NCBI GenBank assembly: GCA_019239975.1 | Contig: JAFAZE010000122.1 | Location: 1-46,074, forward strand | Reading direction: 5' to 3' | Length of the DNA: 46,074 nt | Origin: Streptosporangiaceae bacterium | GTDB lineage: Bacteria; Actinomycetota; Actinomycetes; Streptosporangiales; Streptosporangiaceae | Shown: one piece after another, positions 1-7,892 of the stretch | Position numbering within the stretch: the stretch's first letter is position 1 | How the letters are laid out: every line of letters starts with the position of its first letter | Position numbers and translations under genes: made by a program | Notes under the pieces: model-generated | The model's database searches: none | Seen by the model: the letters and a program-made list of their open reading frames with translations, nothing else | What the model was told of the DNA's origin: nothing

Positions 1-562
1 GTGATGCTCGACAGCAGGCCGCGCGCCGGCCGCCGCTGATCCTGCCGGGGCGTGACCGCGGCCGGCGCGCGGAAGATAGTTACGGCGGCGGTGAAGAACG
101 TCGCCGCGTCGACCGCCAGGACCGCGGCGGGCGACAACGCGGCCAGCACGGCTCCGCCCAGCAGCGGCCCGGCGACCATCGCGGCCTGTTCCCCGGCGGC
201 GACCACGGCGTTGACCGCCGGCAAGTCGCCGGGATCCGCCAAGAGCGGCAGGAGGCTGCCGCTGGCCGGCCAGAAGAACGCATCCGCCAGCCCGAACGCC
301 GCGGCCATCGCGTAGAGCTGCCAAAGGCGCACCGATCCGGTCAGCGTGGCTGCGCTCAGGCCCGAGACCAGCAGCCCCCGGGCCAGGTGCGAGCAGAACA
401 TCACCCACCGGGGGGACCACCGGTCGGTGACTGCGCCGCCAGCCAGGATCAGCAGCCCATTGGGCACCACGTTGCAGATCATGACGGCCGCCAGGGTCAC
501 CACCGAACCGGTGGCCGACAGCACGAGCCAGGCGAACGCCACCTGATAGGCGTAATCGCCTA
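1..562 (-). pseudogene. MFS transporter, larger fragment, split by IS element and cut by window edge
   Basis: The minus strand is open from 562 down to base 1 and encodes membrane-rich sequence that begins GDYAYQVAFAWLVLSATGS and passes through the loop-2/3 motif region (GGAVTDRWSPRWVM). It goes on to DAFFWPASGSLLPLL and GEQAAMVAGPLLGG, which is the layout of the first half of a 12-helix major facilitator drug-type exporter. The N-terminal codons are not here: they lie at 1748-1804, beyond the insertion sequence. Removing the element and one TA copy joins the two parts in frame (codons CTA GGC GAT). The C-terminal half is off the left edge. The gene is therefore inactivated by insertion; its substrate cannot be read from the sequence. 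Confidence 0.85.
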
Positions 563-1663
563 GTAAGCCGGTCGTGAGATTCGTGCGCAGTAGCGGCAGA
601 TGGAGTCGATGATCTGGTCGGGGGTCTTGGTCCATTTGAAGGGCCGGGCGGAGTCGTTCCAGAGCTTGATCCATTCCTGCAGCGCGGTGGTGAGGTCTTC
701 GAGTGAGCAGAAGACGCCGCGGTCGAGGCAGCGGCGCTGGATCTCGGCGAACCAGCGCTCCACCTGGTTGATCCAGGAGGAGTAGGTGGGGGTGAAGTGC
801 AGCACGAAGCGGGGGTGGGCCAGCAGCCACCTGCGCACTGCCGGGGCCTTGTGCGTGGAGAGGTTGTCGCAGATCACGTGGACTTCCAGGCCGGGCTCTA
901 CCGCCTGGTCGATCTGGTCGAGGAAGTCGCGGAAGTCGGTGGCCGTGTGCTGTGCGGACAGTTTGCTGATGACCTTGCCGGTGGCGATGTTCAGGGCGGC
1001 GAGCAGGTCGGTGGTGCCGTGCCGCTGGTAGTCGAAGCTGCGCCGCTCGGGCACTCCGGGCAGCATCGGCAGCACCGGCGCGGTGCGTTCCAGGGCCTGG
1101 ATCTGCGGCTTTTCGTCCGCGCTGAAGACCACCGCGTTCCGCGGCGGATTCAGGTACAGGCCGACGACGTCGCGGATCTTCGGGACGGGGAGCGGATCCG
1201 GGGAGACCTTGAACGTCTCGGTGCGCCACGGCTGCAGGCCGAAGGCGCGCCAGATCTGCTGCACGCTGGTCGCCGAGATGCCCACTTTGCGGGCCAGCTC
1301 CCGCTTGGACCAGTGCGTGGATCCCCCGGGCACTTCTTCCAGGGTCCGGACCACGATGTCCTCGACCTGCGCGTCGGTGATCGAGCGGGGGACGCCGGGC
1401 CGCGGATCGTCTGTCAGCCCGTCGAGCCGCAACTCCAGGAAACGGCCCCGCCAGCGGGCGACCGTCCGGCGGTCGATGCGCAACCGGGCCGCGACCGCGA
1501 CGTTGCTCCCGCCGTCGGCGCAGGCCAGCACGATCCGCGCCCGCTGTGCCAGTCCCTGCGCCGTGCTCCGCCGCCTCACCCAGTTCTCCAGCGTGCGCCG
1601 CTCGTCATCCGACAGCACCACCGGCTCCAGCCTCGTATCAGCCATGCGCCCAGCAGAACCCAT
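560..1663 (-). CDS. IS630-family transposase
   Basis: A DDE transposase of about 361-367 residues that fills the insertion sequence. The N-terminal third carries helix-turn-helix signatures (AARLRIDRRTVARWRGRF and ARKVGISATSVQQIW). The catalytic part shows the three acidic blocks of the IS630/Tc1 group: FSADEKPQIQAL, then VHVICDNLSTHK, then QVERWFAEIQRR. The first ATG is at 1663 and a second in-frame ATG at 1645 is equally plausible, because neither has a strong ribosome site. Length fits the family and there is no frameshift, so the enzyme may be functional. The stop codon TAG (562-560) lies outside the element: it is built from the duplicated TA plus the first flanking base. Long opposite-strand open frames over this gene are shadows. 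Confidence 0.92.
   Translation of the reverse strand: MGSAGRMADTRLEPVVLSDDERRTLENWVRRRSTAQGLAQRARIVLACADGGSNVAVAARLRIDRRTVARWRGRFLELRLDGLTDDPRPGVPRSITDAQVEDIVVRTLEEVPGGSTHWSKRELARKVGISATSVQQIWRAFGLQPWRTETFKVSPDPLPVPKIRDVVGLYLNPPRNAVVFSADEKPQIQALERTAPVLPMLPGVPERRSFDYQRHGTTDLLAALNIATGKVISKLSAQHTATDFRDFLDQIDQAVEPGLEVHVICDNLSTHKAPAVRRWLLAHPRFVLHFTPTYSSWINQVERWFAEIQRRCLDRGVFCSLEDLTTALQEWIKLWNDSARPFKWTKTPDQIIDSICRYCARISRPAY
563..578. repeat. Left terminal inverted repeat of the IS630-type element
   Basis: GTAAGCCGGTCGTGAG, an exact inverted match to 1732-1747. It directly abuts the TA target duplication at 561-562. Confidence 0.92.
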
Positions 1664-1731
1664 TCGGAAGCCAGCGAAAAGCCCGCTAAGCCAGGTAGTG
1701 ACGCAAAACGACTCACGTGGTGATCCGAAAA

Positions 1732-1747
1732 CTCACGACCGGCTTAC
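1732..1747. repeat. Right terminal inverted repeat of the IS630-type element
   Basis: CTCACGACCGGCTTAC, an exact inverted match to 563-578. It directly abuts the second TA at 1748-1749. Confidence 0.92.
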
Positions 1748-1804
1748 TAGCACGGACAGGACCTCGCCGCCGGCTACCGTCCGGAACCTCCGGTCACGCA
1801 GCAC
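1748..1804 (-). pseudogene. MFS transporter, N-terminal fragment upstream of the IS element
   Basis: The minus strand from a GTG at 1804 reads VLRDRRFRTVAGGEVLSVL and then meets the target TA at 1749-1748. The next codons of the transporter (GDYAYQV) resume at 560 on the far side of the insertion sequence. A basic stretch followed by a first hydrophobic helix is the expected amino end of an MFS exporter. The start codon is a choice: GTG at 1804 lies below an in-frame TAG further upstream, and GGAGGAG occurs about 20 bases before it. The promoter half of the interrupted gene is thus retained but can only yield a short peptide. Confidence 0.75.
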
Positions 1805-1905
1805 GCGGCCATTGGCCAGTGCACCAGCTCCTCCTCGGCTTTGGGGCGTCGCGCTTGGCTAGATCCCGCTGGGATGTTTCCTCGGGGCACGTGCGGCGAG
1901 TCAGT

Positions 1906-2112
1906 CCCGGCGACCCGCGTCGCCTTAAGGTGATCGCGGCCCGCAGCTCGCTGCTGAACGTGGCGGCGCCGCTGGGCACGGCGCTCGGCGGGCCGCTGGC
2001 GACCGGCCTGGACGCCCGCGGCACCCTGCTGGCCTCCGGCCAGGCCACGGTGGCGCTCGGCCTGCTCACCGCCGCGGTTCTGGCCGCCCGCCGGAACAAG
2101 GCCGCCGGCTGA
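1906..2112 (+). pseudogene. MFS transporter C-terminal remnant
   Basis: This plus-strand frame ends SLLNVAAPLGTALGGPLA and then GQATVALGLLTAAVLAARRN before the stop at 2110-2112. That resembles the last two helices of an MFS drug exporter, where a motif such as ARSSLL...PLG..LGG is common. Nothing upstream on the same strand provides the rest of the protein, so this is a truncated relic. It is not the missing end of the IS-interrupted MFS gene, which runs on the other strand and continues off the left edge. Its last 47 bases overlap the 3' end of the convergent methyltransferase gene. Confidence 0.55.
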
Positions 2113-2911
2113 CGGCACCGAACGTGACGATGGTGGCGACGGGCCGGGCCAGCCAGGCGTCCATCTGTTCCCACGCGGCCTCCCAGCGGCGCAGGTCAGC
2201 CGCCGAGGCAAGGCCCGCCGCCACTAGTTGCTCTCGGGCGGCCCAGGCCGGGCCCCGCATCCCCGGCGGCAGTTCGACGGCGGCGGACAGGTCGCGGACG
2301 GCCACCGTCACCAGCCCGGCGGCTTCGGCGAGTTCGCCCAGCCGGCGCCCGACCGCCAGGTCGTTGCCCCGCCCGGCATGCCAGCGCTGGTAGGTCCGGA
2401 TCAGCTCGTCCACCTCGGGCCGCGCGGGACTGATGGAAGAGGCCGTTGCGTCCACGTCGACCAGCAGCGCGTGCCCGCCCGGGCGCAGCAGCCCGGCCAG
2501 GTGAGCGAGGATGCGGGCCTCGGCGCCGCCGTTGTGGGCTAGCACGTGGCGCAGCAGAATCACGTCGAACGAGCCGGTCGGCAGGCCGGTGGCATCGGCG
2601 CGTCCCTGACGGACCTGCGCGTTCGGCACGCCGGCCAGCACTTCGGCCGCCGCCGCTACCGCCTGCGCGTCGCTGTCCACGCCGACCGCGTGCCCGCCGG
2701 GAGTGACGGCCTCGGCCACGATGGCCAGCATGGCGCCGGGCCCGCAGCCGATGTCGGCGACCATCGCGCCGGGCCCCAGCCCGGCCCGCCGCCACAGATC
2801 GCCTTCCCGCTCCCGGGCCTGGGCCGCCATCATCCGGTAGCGGGCGAGCTCATCCGGGCTCAGTTTCAGCGCGTACGCCCCGCTGCCGCCTCCCCGGCCG
2901 CCGCCCATCAC
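2066..2911 (-). CDS. SAM-dependent class I methyltransferase
   Basis: A 281-residue Rossmann-fold methyltransferase. Motif I is VADIGCGPGAMLAIVAE near residue 52, with the glycine-rich SAM loop. The acidic motif II region is HAVGVDSDAQAV, the motif IV region is GSFDVILLRHVLAH, and GLLRPGGHALLVD is the post-IV strand. The glycine-rich amino end and the C-terminal tail GGRPEPRR are less family-like; the tail lies over the MFS relic and may be an extension after loss of the native stop. The start ATG overlaps the stop of the FAD monooxygenase gene (2908-2911, ATGA), so the two are translationally coupled. The substrate is unknown; by context it methylates the product of the oxidase and hydrolase in the same operon. 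Confidence 0.8.
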   Translation of the reverse strand: MMGGGRGGGSGAYALKLSPDELARYRMMAAQAREREGDLWRRAGLGPGAMVADIGCGPGAMLAIVAEAVTPGGHAVGVDSDAQAVAAAAEVLAGVPNAQVRQGRADATGLPTGSFDVILLRHVLAHNGGAEARILAHLAGLLRPGGHALLVDVDATASSISPARPEVDELIRTYQRWHAGRGNDLAVGRRLGELAEAAGLVTVAVRDLSAAVELPPGMRGPAWAAREQLVAAGLASAADLRRWEAAWEQMDAWLARPVATIVTFGAVSRRPCSGGRPEPRR

Positions 2912-4325
2912 GGCCTCCCGGTCACGAGCTGAAGCAGCTGCCGCCGGTCCGGGCCGGGGAACGGCGGCGGGGTCTTGTCCCCGATCCGGTCCAGGACGTC
3001 GGTGATGTCCGGCCGACCTAGCAGGTCGCGTGGCAGCGCCAGGCAGAAGATGGTGGCCAGCAAGGCGCGGAACGCGCCGGGGTCCCAGGCCGCGGCGCTG
3101 GCCAGCCGGGTCATCGGGGTCTCCGGCGGCGTCCAGGGGCGGCCCTGGTGCAGGGCGGCCATCTCGGCCAGCCGGGCGTGGTCGGCGGCGATCTGGCCCC
3201 GGTAGTACGGGGTCACCTGCCGTTCGGTGCCCTCATCCCACGCCCGGGCGAAGCCGGCCGGGTCGCCCAGATGGCGGCGGACGGTGCGGCGGAGCAGCTG
3301 GGTGTGGATGATCCCGATGGTCAGCCCGCGCCCGCCGGAGGGGTTGGTGCAGGCCCAGGCGTCGCCGACGGCGGCGAACCCGGTCGCCACCGGGACCCCG
3401 TCGACGACGAACCGGTGGTAGCGGTCGGTGATGCCGGCCATCGGCAGCACGCCGGTGACCGGCTGGCCGCCCAGCCAGTGCGCCTGCAGCGGGCACGCGC
3501 CGACCACCCGGGCGAAGGTCCCGGCATCCCGCAGCGCCTTGACCGGCGCGTCGCGGCTGGAGGTGTAGACGGTCACCGACCAGGTGCCGTTGTCACCGTA
3601 CAAGGTCAGCAGCGAGATCGTGCCCAGCGGCATCAGCACCGGCCCGGCCATGTCCGGCTGGGCCGGCCCGGTGAAGTACCGGGTGTAGTAGGCGAACCCG
3701 CTGGTCTCGGCCTCGGTGTACGGCGGGCGCGCGCCCAGCGCGGCCAGCAGCCCGGCGCCCGGGGACGCCGGCCCATCGCGTCGACCACCAGGTCGGCGCG
3801 CAGCTCCTGGCCATCCGAGGTGCGCACCCCGGCCACGTGCGGGACGCGGGGGATCGCGTGCGGCCCGCCGGTCAGCCCGGCGACGCGCACCCCGCGGCGG
3901 ATGACCACCCCCGGCTGCTCGGCGGCCACCGCGGCGACCACCGACTCCACCGCCGGGCGGCGGCCAGTGACGTACCGGAACGCCTCATCCCCGGGCCGCG
4001 GCTCGTGGTCGGACAGGCTGGGCGGGAGCATCCCGCCGCGCTCGGGCGCGCCGAGAGGATCCACCCACCGGCACCCCGCGTCGGCCAGCATCCCGGGCAT
4101 CCCGGGCAGCTCGGCGTCGCAGACCTGCCGGAACCGCGGGAACACGTTGTGCGGCTGGCGGAACTGGGCCACGCCCTGGCGCGGCCAGTCCTCCCACGCC
4201 GCGGCCGGTGTCGGCGGCCTTGCGGAGTCCGCTTCCAGCACCGTCACCTGGTGCCCGTCCCGGGCCAGCATGACCGCCGCGGACAGGCCGATCACGCCGC
4301 CCCCGCACATGATTATGGATGTCAT
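2908..4325 (-). pseudogene. FAD-dependent monooxygenase, one-base frameshift
   Basis: A flavoprotein hydroxylase split into two frames. The first part starts at the ATG at 4325, eight bases after AAAGGGG, and gives MTSIIMCGGGVIGLSAAV, a Rossmann FAD-binding fold, up to ADLVVDAMGRR. The second part, in another frame, begins SPGAGLLAALGARPPYTEA and contains the FAD/ribityl motif GDAWACTNPSGGRG. The lesion is near 3760-3770, where one base is missing in a C/G run. The total of 1418 nt is one short of a multiple of three, which agrees. With the base restored the product would be about 472 residues, normal for the family. A sequencing error is possible. The gene sits between a SnoaL-like gene and the methyltransferase. 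Confidence 0.85.
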
Positions 4326-4510
4326 GGTCTTACCCCTTTCTGTTGGTACGCGAGGCAGCCTGCGCTGATACAGGCGGACCGCCATACGCAGCTCCGCGTA
4401 TGGCCATGCCGCCGTGCTGCCTGCGGGGATGGTCACCGTTCCCGCCGTCGGGCTGAGCGCCGTCTCGGGTACGGGCGTTCACCGCGCCTGGCAGAAGTGC
4501 GGGCGGATCT

Positions 4511-5036
4511 TCACTGGCGGCTGAGGCGTCGCTTGGCGCGGGCCATCCGCATTAGGTAGGCGGGGGTTGGCGGGATCCATCCCAGCTGCCGGGCCATGCC
4601 GAGGTCATCACGGTTGGCCCAGTGCTCCACGATCATGCTGCCGGAGATCCGGAACCAGTGGGACTGGGTCGCACTGAAGGTGCGGCCGGTGGGCGGGAAC
4701 ACCGAATCGAGCTTTCCGTCGTCGTCATACACCGCCCACGGCGCGACATGGCGTCCGCTCATCGTGGAGTTGACCGCGACCATGTCCCCCGTCGCGGACC
4801 GCATGGTGGATGTCATAGCGCAGGCCGGTGAACGCGGCCCGCAGCCGCCGTGCCGTCGCCCAGACGCCGTCCGGGCCTGGCACCCGGGATGATGGCGGCT
4901 GCATCTGCTGCTCGTGGTCGGCCGCGTGCGGTTGGTAGAGCGCCTGGAAGTCGCCGGGGTCGCCGTCTGCCATGGCGTGCAGCGCGCGGACCGCCAGCCC
5001 GCACACCCCGGCGCCGGGCGTGATGATCTTCGGCAT
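4511..5036 (-). pseudogene. SnoaL-like ester cyclase family protein, one-base frameshift
   Basis: The ATG at 5036 follows AGAAGGA at good spacing and reads MPKIITPGAGVCGLAV, then GDFQALYQPHAADHEQQM up to LRYDIHHAVRDG. The rest continues in another frame as GDMVAVNSTMSGRHV, then GRTFSATQSHWFRI and MIVEHWANRDDLGMARQLG. These are hallmarks of the SnoaL/ketosteroid-isomerase-like polyketide cyclase group, about 174 residues in total. The frame changes in a run of five C (plus strand 4786-4790); four would keep it open, and the 526-nt length is one above a multiple of three. The ending EHWANRDDLGMARQLGW is typical of the family. A gap of 185 nt, in which I see nothing, separates it from the FAD monooxygenase gene. 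Confidence 0.82.
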
Positions 5037-5080
5037 TGGCGGGTTCCTTCTGTGTGTTTCGTTTGTCTGGCGCGGCCAGG

Positions 5081-5971
5081 TCAGGCCGGCGACGCTGCGG
5101 TCGCGCCTGCCGTTGGGGCTGGCCGCGGGATGCTGCCGGTGAAGGCGGTGATGAGCCGGGCCAGGGCGGCTGGCTGCTGCAGCGGCATCAGGTGGGTGCA
5201 GCCCTGCAGGGTCTGGGTGCGGACGTGGGGGAGCATCGCCGCCAGGCGCTGCACAGTCTCCGCCATCAGTGGGGTGAGCCGGGCGCTGTCGGCGCCCAGG
5301 ACGACCAGCGCGGGCTGGGTGACCCGGGCCGCCTGGGCCGGGCCGAACACCCATTCCCGGACCGCGGGCAGCTCGTCGGCGAAGAAGAACGCCGATTCTG
5401 CCTGGGCGGCCTCCCGGCCGTCGGCTCCGAGCTGGTCGGCCAGCACGGCCGGGTAGCCGGGGCCGCCGACCCCGCGCATGAACCGGTCGAACGCGCCGCT
5501 GGCATCGCCTGCGGCGAACGCCTGCATCGCCGGGCGGACGGTGGCCGCGACGAACTGCTCGTCCGCCGGACCGTGCAGGTCGCCGCCGGGAGCAGGTTCC
5601 AGCAGGTTCAAGCTGGCCACCAGGTCGGGCCGGTCCTGGGCCAGCTGCAGCCCGATCAGGCAGCTGGAGGAATGCCCGACCCAGTGCGCCGCGCCGACGC
5701 CGAGCTCATCCAGCAGCACGGCGGCGTGCCGGGCGTGATCAGCCAAGGTCAGGTGCCCGGCCGGGCGCGTGGTGTCCCGGTAGCCGGCCCGGCGTAGCCG
5801 GACTACCCGGAACCGGTCCCGCGGCAGCTGCAGGCTCAGCGGGGCGAACCAGTCGCTGAACACCCCCGCGTGCGCCAGCACGATGGCCGGGCCGTGCCCG
5901 CTGTCGTGGTAGCCGATCTCGCTGCCGTCACCGGCCGGCAGCCGCCGGTATTCGCCTTCGCCGTTGGTCAT
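5081..5971 (-). CDS. Alpha/beta hydrolase
   Basis: An intact 296-residue alpha/beta-hydrolase fold protein. The oxyanion region is VLAHAGVFSDWFAPL, the nucleophile elbow is WVGHSSSCLIGLQLA (Ser near residue 101), a candidate acid follows LVVLGADSARLTP, and the catalytic His is in LQGCTHLMPLQQP. It is likely a cytosolic esterase or C-C bond hydrolase. It is the first gene of a minus-strand operon with the SnoaL-like, FAD monooxygenase and methyltransferase genes, and is divergent from the TetR regulator across 72 bases, so TetR control is likely. It is the only one of the first three operon genes without a frameshift. The natural substrate is not evident. Confidence 0.85.
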   Translation of the reverse strand: MTNGEGEYRRLPAGDGSEIGYHDSGHGPAIVLAHAGVFSDWFAPLSLQLPRDRFRVVRLRRAGYRDTTRPAGHLTLADHARHAAVLLDELGVGAAHWVGHSSSCLIGLQLAQDRPDLVASLNLLEPAPGGDLHGPADEQFVAATVRPAMQAFAAGDASGAFDRFMRGVGGPGYPAVLADQLGADGREAAQAESAFFFADELPAVREWVFGPAQAARVTQPALVVLGADSARLTPLMAETVQRLAAMLPHVRTQTLQGCTHLMPLQQPAALARLITAFTGSIPRPAPTAGATAASPA

Positions 5972-6043
5972 CGGTCCTCCGTCTGCTAACCTGGCATCAT
6001 CATGACACCGTTGATAACTTCATTACACTGATGGTTACCTGAA
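5972..6043. promoter_or_regulatory. Divergent promoter region of hydrolase operon and TetR gene
   Basis: These 72 bases between two divergent starts are locally AT-rich (around TTGATAACTTCATTACACTG at 6012-6031). They must hold both promoters and, by analogy with other divergent TetR loci, the operator. I see no clean palindrome, so the exact site is unassigned. Confidence 0.4.
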
Positions 6044-6712
6044 ATGGCTGAGCCTGTCAAGAAGCCCTATCACTCCGCGCTGCGCACCGCGCAAGCCCAC
6101 GCCACCCGGCAGGCGATCGTGAACGCCGCCGCCCGCCTGTTCATCCAGTACGGCTACGGCGCCACGACCGTCGACGCGATCGCCGAAGCCGCCGGGGTGA
6201 GCCGCAAGACCGTCTTCACCTCGGTCGGCGGCAAGGTCGAGGCGCTCAAGCTGGCCCTGGACTGGGCCATCGTCGGCGACGACGAGCCCGTGCCCATGCT
6301 GGAGCGTCCGCACATCAAGGCCCTTCAGCAAGAACCCGACGCGCGGCGGATCCTCGCCCGCTACGCCGCGCACGTCCGCCAGACCAGCGCGCGAACCGCC
6401 CCGCTCCATGAGGTCGTCCGGGCCGCCGCCGGGCTCGACGCCGAGATCCGCGCGCTTGCGGAGGAGATGCGCGCCCAGCGAATCCGCGGCATGCAGGTGC
6501 TGGCCCAGCACCTCGCCGCCCGCGGCGCGCTCCAGCCAGGCCTGACCCCCGCCGAGGCCGCCGACGTGCTCTGGCTGCTCAACGACCCCGGCGTCTACCA
6601 CCGGCTGGTCACCGAGCAGGGTTGGCCGCCCGGCCGCTACCAGGACTGGCTCGCCGGCGCCCTCATCAGCCTGCTCATCGCGCCTGACTACCGCCCGCCG
6701 GAGGGTCCATGA
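6044..6712 (+). CDS. TetR-family transcriptional regulator
   Basis: A 222-residue TetR/AcrR repressor. The N-terminal DNA-binding domain is clear: ATRQAIVNAAARLFIQYGYG, then TTVDAIAEAAGVSRKTVF with the recognition helix near residues 45-60. The C-terminal ligand domain includes EVVRAAAGLDAEIRALAEEM and ADVLWLLNDPGVYHRLV, a layout seen in TetR proteins with an aromatic or lipophilic ligand pocket. It is divergent from the hydrolase-SnoaL-monooxygenase-methyltransferase operon and probably represses it and itself. The stop overlaps the reading frame of a broken methyltransferase downstream (ATGA at 6709-6712), so the two were once a transcription unit. The sequence is intact. Confidence 0.9.
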   Translation: MAEPVKKPYHSALRTAQAHATRQAIVNAAARLFIQYGYGATTVDAIAEAAGVSRKTVFTSVGGKVEALKLALDWAIVGDDEPVPMLERPHIKALQQEPDARRILARYAAHVRQTSARTAPLHEVVRAAAGLDAEIRALAEEMRAQRIRGMQVLAQHLAARGALQPGLTPAEAADVLWLLNDPGVYHRLVTEQGWPPGRYQDWLAGALISLLIAPDYRPPEGP

Positions 6713-7024
6713 TCGCGGCGGTGGCTGGCTACATGATCAGGGGCGGCAAGCCGGACGACGACCGGCTTGCGCTGCTGGCCCGGGAACGCTGCCCCATACC
6801 CGAGCCCTGCTGGAGCTGGCCGGAATATCACCGGCATGCGTGCATCGACATCGGATGCGGCGGAGCAGTCACGGTGGAGGTTGCCCCGCTGGCTGCGCCG
6901 GGTGGCACACTCGTCGGCACCGGCACCGATCAGGGTAAGATTCAGCGTGGCTCGGCAGGCGGCCGAGCAAGGCGCCGACAACGTCGAGTTCCGGGTTCGT
7001 GAAGTTACAGTCCCGACGTTTTAA
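6709..7024 (+). pseudogene. SAM-dependent methyltransferase remnant, several frameshifts, truncated
   Basis: Methyltransferase-like peptides are scattered over three frames: YMIRGGKPDDDRLALLARER, then (another frame) TRALLELAGISP, then CIDIGCGGAVTVEVAPLA and GGTLVGTGTDQGKIQ, then ARQAAEQGADNVEFRVREV. In order they match the first about 100 residues of a class I methyltransferase with SAM motif I (IDIGCGG). At least three single-base lesions separate them. The sequence stops at 7024, exactly at the end of the convergent HepT gene, so the C-terminal two thirds are missing. It begins in the stop codon of TetR. It is clearly non-functional. Confidence 0.75.
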
Positions 7025-7395
7025 TCCAGGTCCGGAGGTGCGCCCGGCTCAGGCTCATCTCTGATGCTGTCCAAGGCCATGCGGAGGCGCGCGGTGAATG
7101 CGGGCAGCTGCTCGGCCGCGGTGGTGTGGAGGACTTCCAGGTCGATGGACCAGTAGCCGTGCACGATCCGGTTCCGCAGCCGCATCGGCTGCTGCCAGGG
7201 AATGTCCGGGAACCGGTCTTTGAGCTCCGCGGAGAGCTGTCCTGCGGCCTCACCGAGCACGGTGAAATTCCACAGAAGGGCGTCGCGGCGCTGACGGTCG
7301 GATTCCAGTTCGCTGGCCGTGACGTTCGCGGTCAGCTGCTGAGCCTGCTCGGCGGCGTCGATCATCTCGGTGAGCAGGAGGATGTCACGCTGCAT
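7021..7395 (-). CDS. hepT: HEPN-domain toxin HepT (DUF86)
   Basis: A 124-residue all-helical HEPN protein. The catalytic motif RNRIVHGYW fits the R-X4-H-X-Y RNase signature of the HepT group, and WNFTVLGEAAGQLSAELK is the preceding conserved helix. In known HepT-MntA systems the toxin cleaves RNA and is neutralised when MntA adds AMP units to the Tyr of this motif; that Tyr is present here. The gene overlaps its upstream partner mntA by 11 bases, as in an operon. It lies at the right end of a putative integrated element and abuts a methyltransferase relic. All key residues are present. Confidence 0.88.
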   Translation of the reverse strand: MQRDILLLTEMIDAAEQAQQLTANVTASELESDRQRRDALLWNFTVLGEAAGQLSAELKDRFPDIPWQQPMRLRNRIVHGYWSIDLEVLHTTAAEQLPAFTARLRMALDSIRDEPEPGAPPDLD

Positions 7396-7687
7396 AGACG
7401 GGCCGGGCCTCGGCCAGCACGGATGACTGCAACAGCGGGTGCAGCGAGCGCAGCGAGACCAGGTCGACCCGGCGACCGAACAACGCGGTGAGCTCGTCGC
7501 TCAGCTGCTCGATCTCCCAGCCCAGCCGGCGCCCGGGCCGCAGCGTGTACAGGACGTCGATGTCGCTGCCCGGCCCGGCAGTCCCGCGAGCCTGCGAGCC
7601 GAAGACCCGGAGCTCGGCGATGCCGTACCGGTCGCAGATGTCGGCCACGCGCCTTTCGTCGACCTCGACGCCCGGGATGATCAGCAT
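7385..7687 (-). CDS. mntA: MntA-like nucleotidyltransferase antitoxin
   Basis: A 100-residue minimal nucleotidyltransferase. The fold signature is FGSQARGTAGPGSDIDVLY: GSxxxG followed by the metal-binding SDID, with a third acidic residue expected in GRRVDLVSL. It is encoded directly before hepT with an 11-base overlap. In characterised pairs this protein AMPylates HepT and blocks its RNase. It fits the length of the MNT family. The module probably stabilises the element that carries it; that role is inferred. The start ATG at 7687 has only a weak ribosome site. Confidence 0.88.
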   Translation of the reverse strand: MLIIPGVEVDERRVADICDRYGIAELRVFGSQARGTAGPGSDIDVLYTLRPGRRLGWEIEQLSDELTALFGRRVDLVSLRSLHPLLQSSVLAEARPVYAA

Positions 7688-7802
7688 GGTCTTAGGTTAG
7701 CTGCAGCAAGGCCTCCGATGCGGGCGCGCCACCGCGCGAAAAATACGCCGGGTGAGCTGTAGTAGCGGATGTAGTAGAGACGCCATAGACAGAGGGCGCG
7801 TC

Positions 7803-7869
7803 CCGAGACGCGATGAGACGCTGCGACGTCGCTGGCAGCGCGAATGCTGGACTACCGAGACGCGGTGAG
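7803..7869. repeat. Direct repeat pair next to the tRNA scar
   Basis: CCGAGACGCGATGAG at 7803-7817 and CCGAGACGCGGTGAG at 7855-7869 differ at one base and are 52 bp apart. Their place just inside the attachment-site scar would suit integrase arm sites, but this is only inference. Confidence 0.5.
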
Positions 7870-7892
7870 GCTGCGTGGACGGCGACCGGTTT

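Larger units (their letters stand above)
563..1747 (-). mobile_element. IS630-type insertion sequence, 1185 bp
   Basis: The element has perfect 16-bp terminal inverted repeats, GTAAGCCGGTCGTGAG at 563-578 and its reverse complement at 1732-1747. A TA dinucleotide duplication flanks it directly (561-562 and 1748-1749), which is the hallmark of IS630/Tc1-mariner transposition. It carries a single transposase gene on the minus strand. It has inserted into an MFS transporter gene whose two halves rejoin in frame when the element and one TA are removed. The perfect ends and intact transposase suggest a recent arrival. The flanks happen to extend the symmetry by one more base on each side (CTAG). 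Confidence 0.93.

Noticed and set aside
797..1723. Long plus-strand open frame over the transposase gene
   Set aside because: It is a GC-rich antisense shadow of a clear transposase; no family motif and no ribosome site.
3633..4436. N-terminally extended FAD protein from 4436
   Set aside because: The extra 37 residues lack similarity to flavoproteins; the ATG at 4325 has a ribosome site and directly precedes the FAD-binding strand.
3148..4559. Long plus-strand open frames over the FAD monooxygenase gene
   Set aside because: Shadows: the minus strand gives FAD-binding motifs and a ribosome site; the plus frames have arginine/proline/glycine-biased composition.
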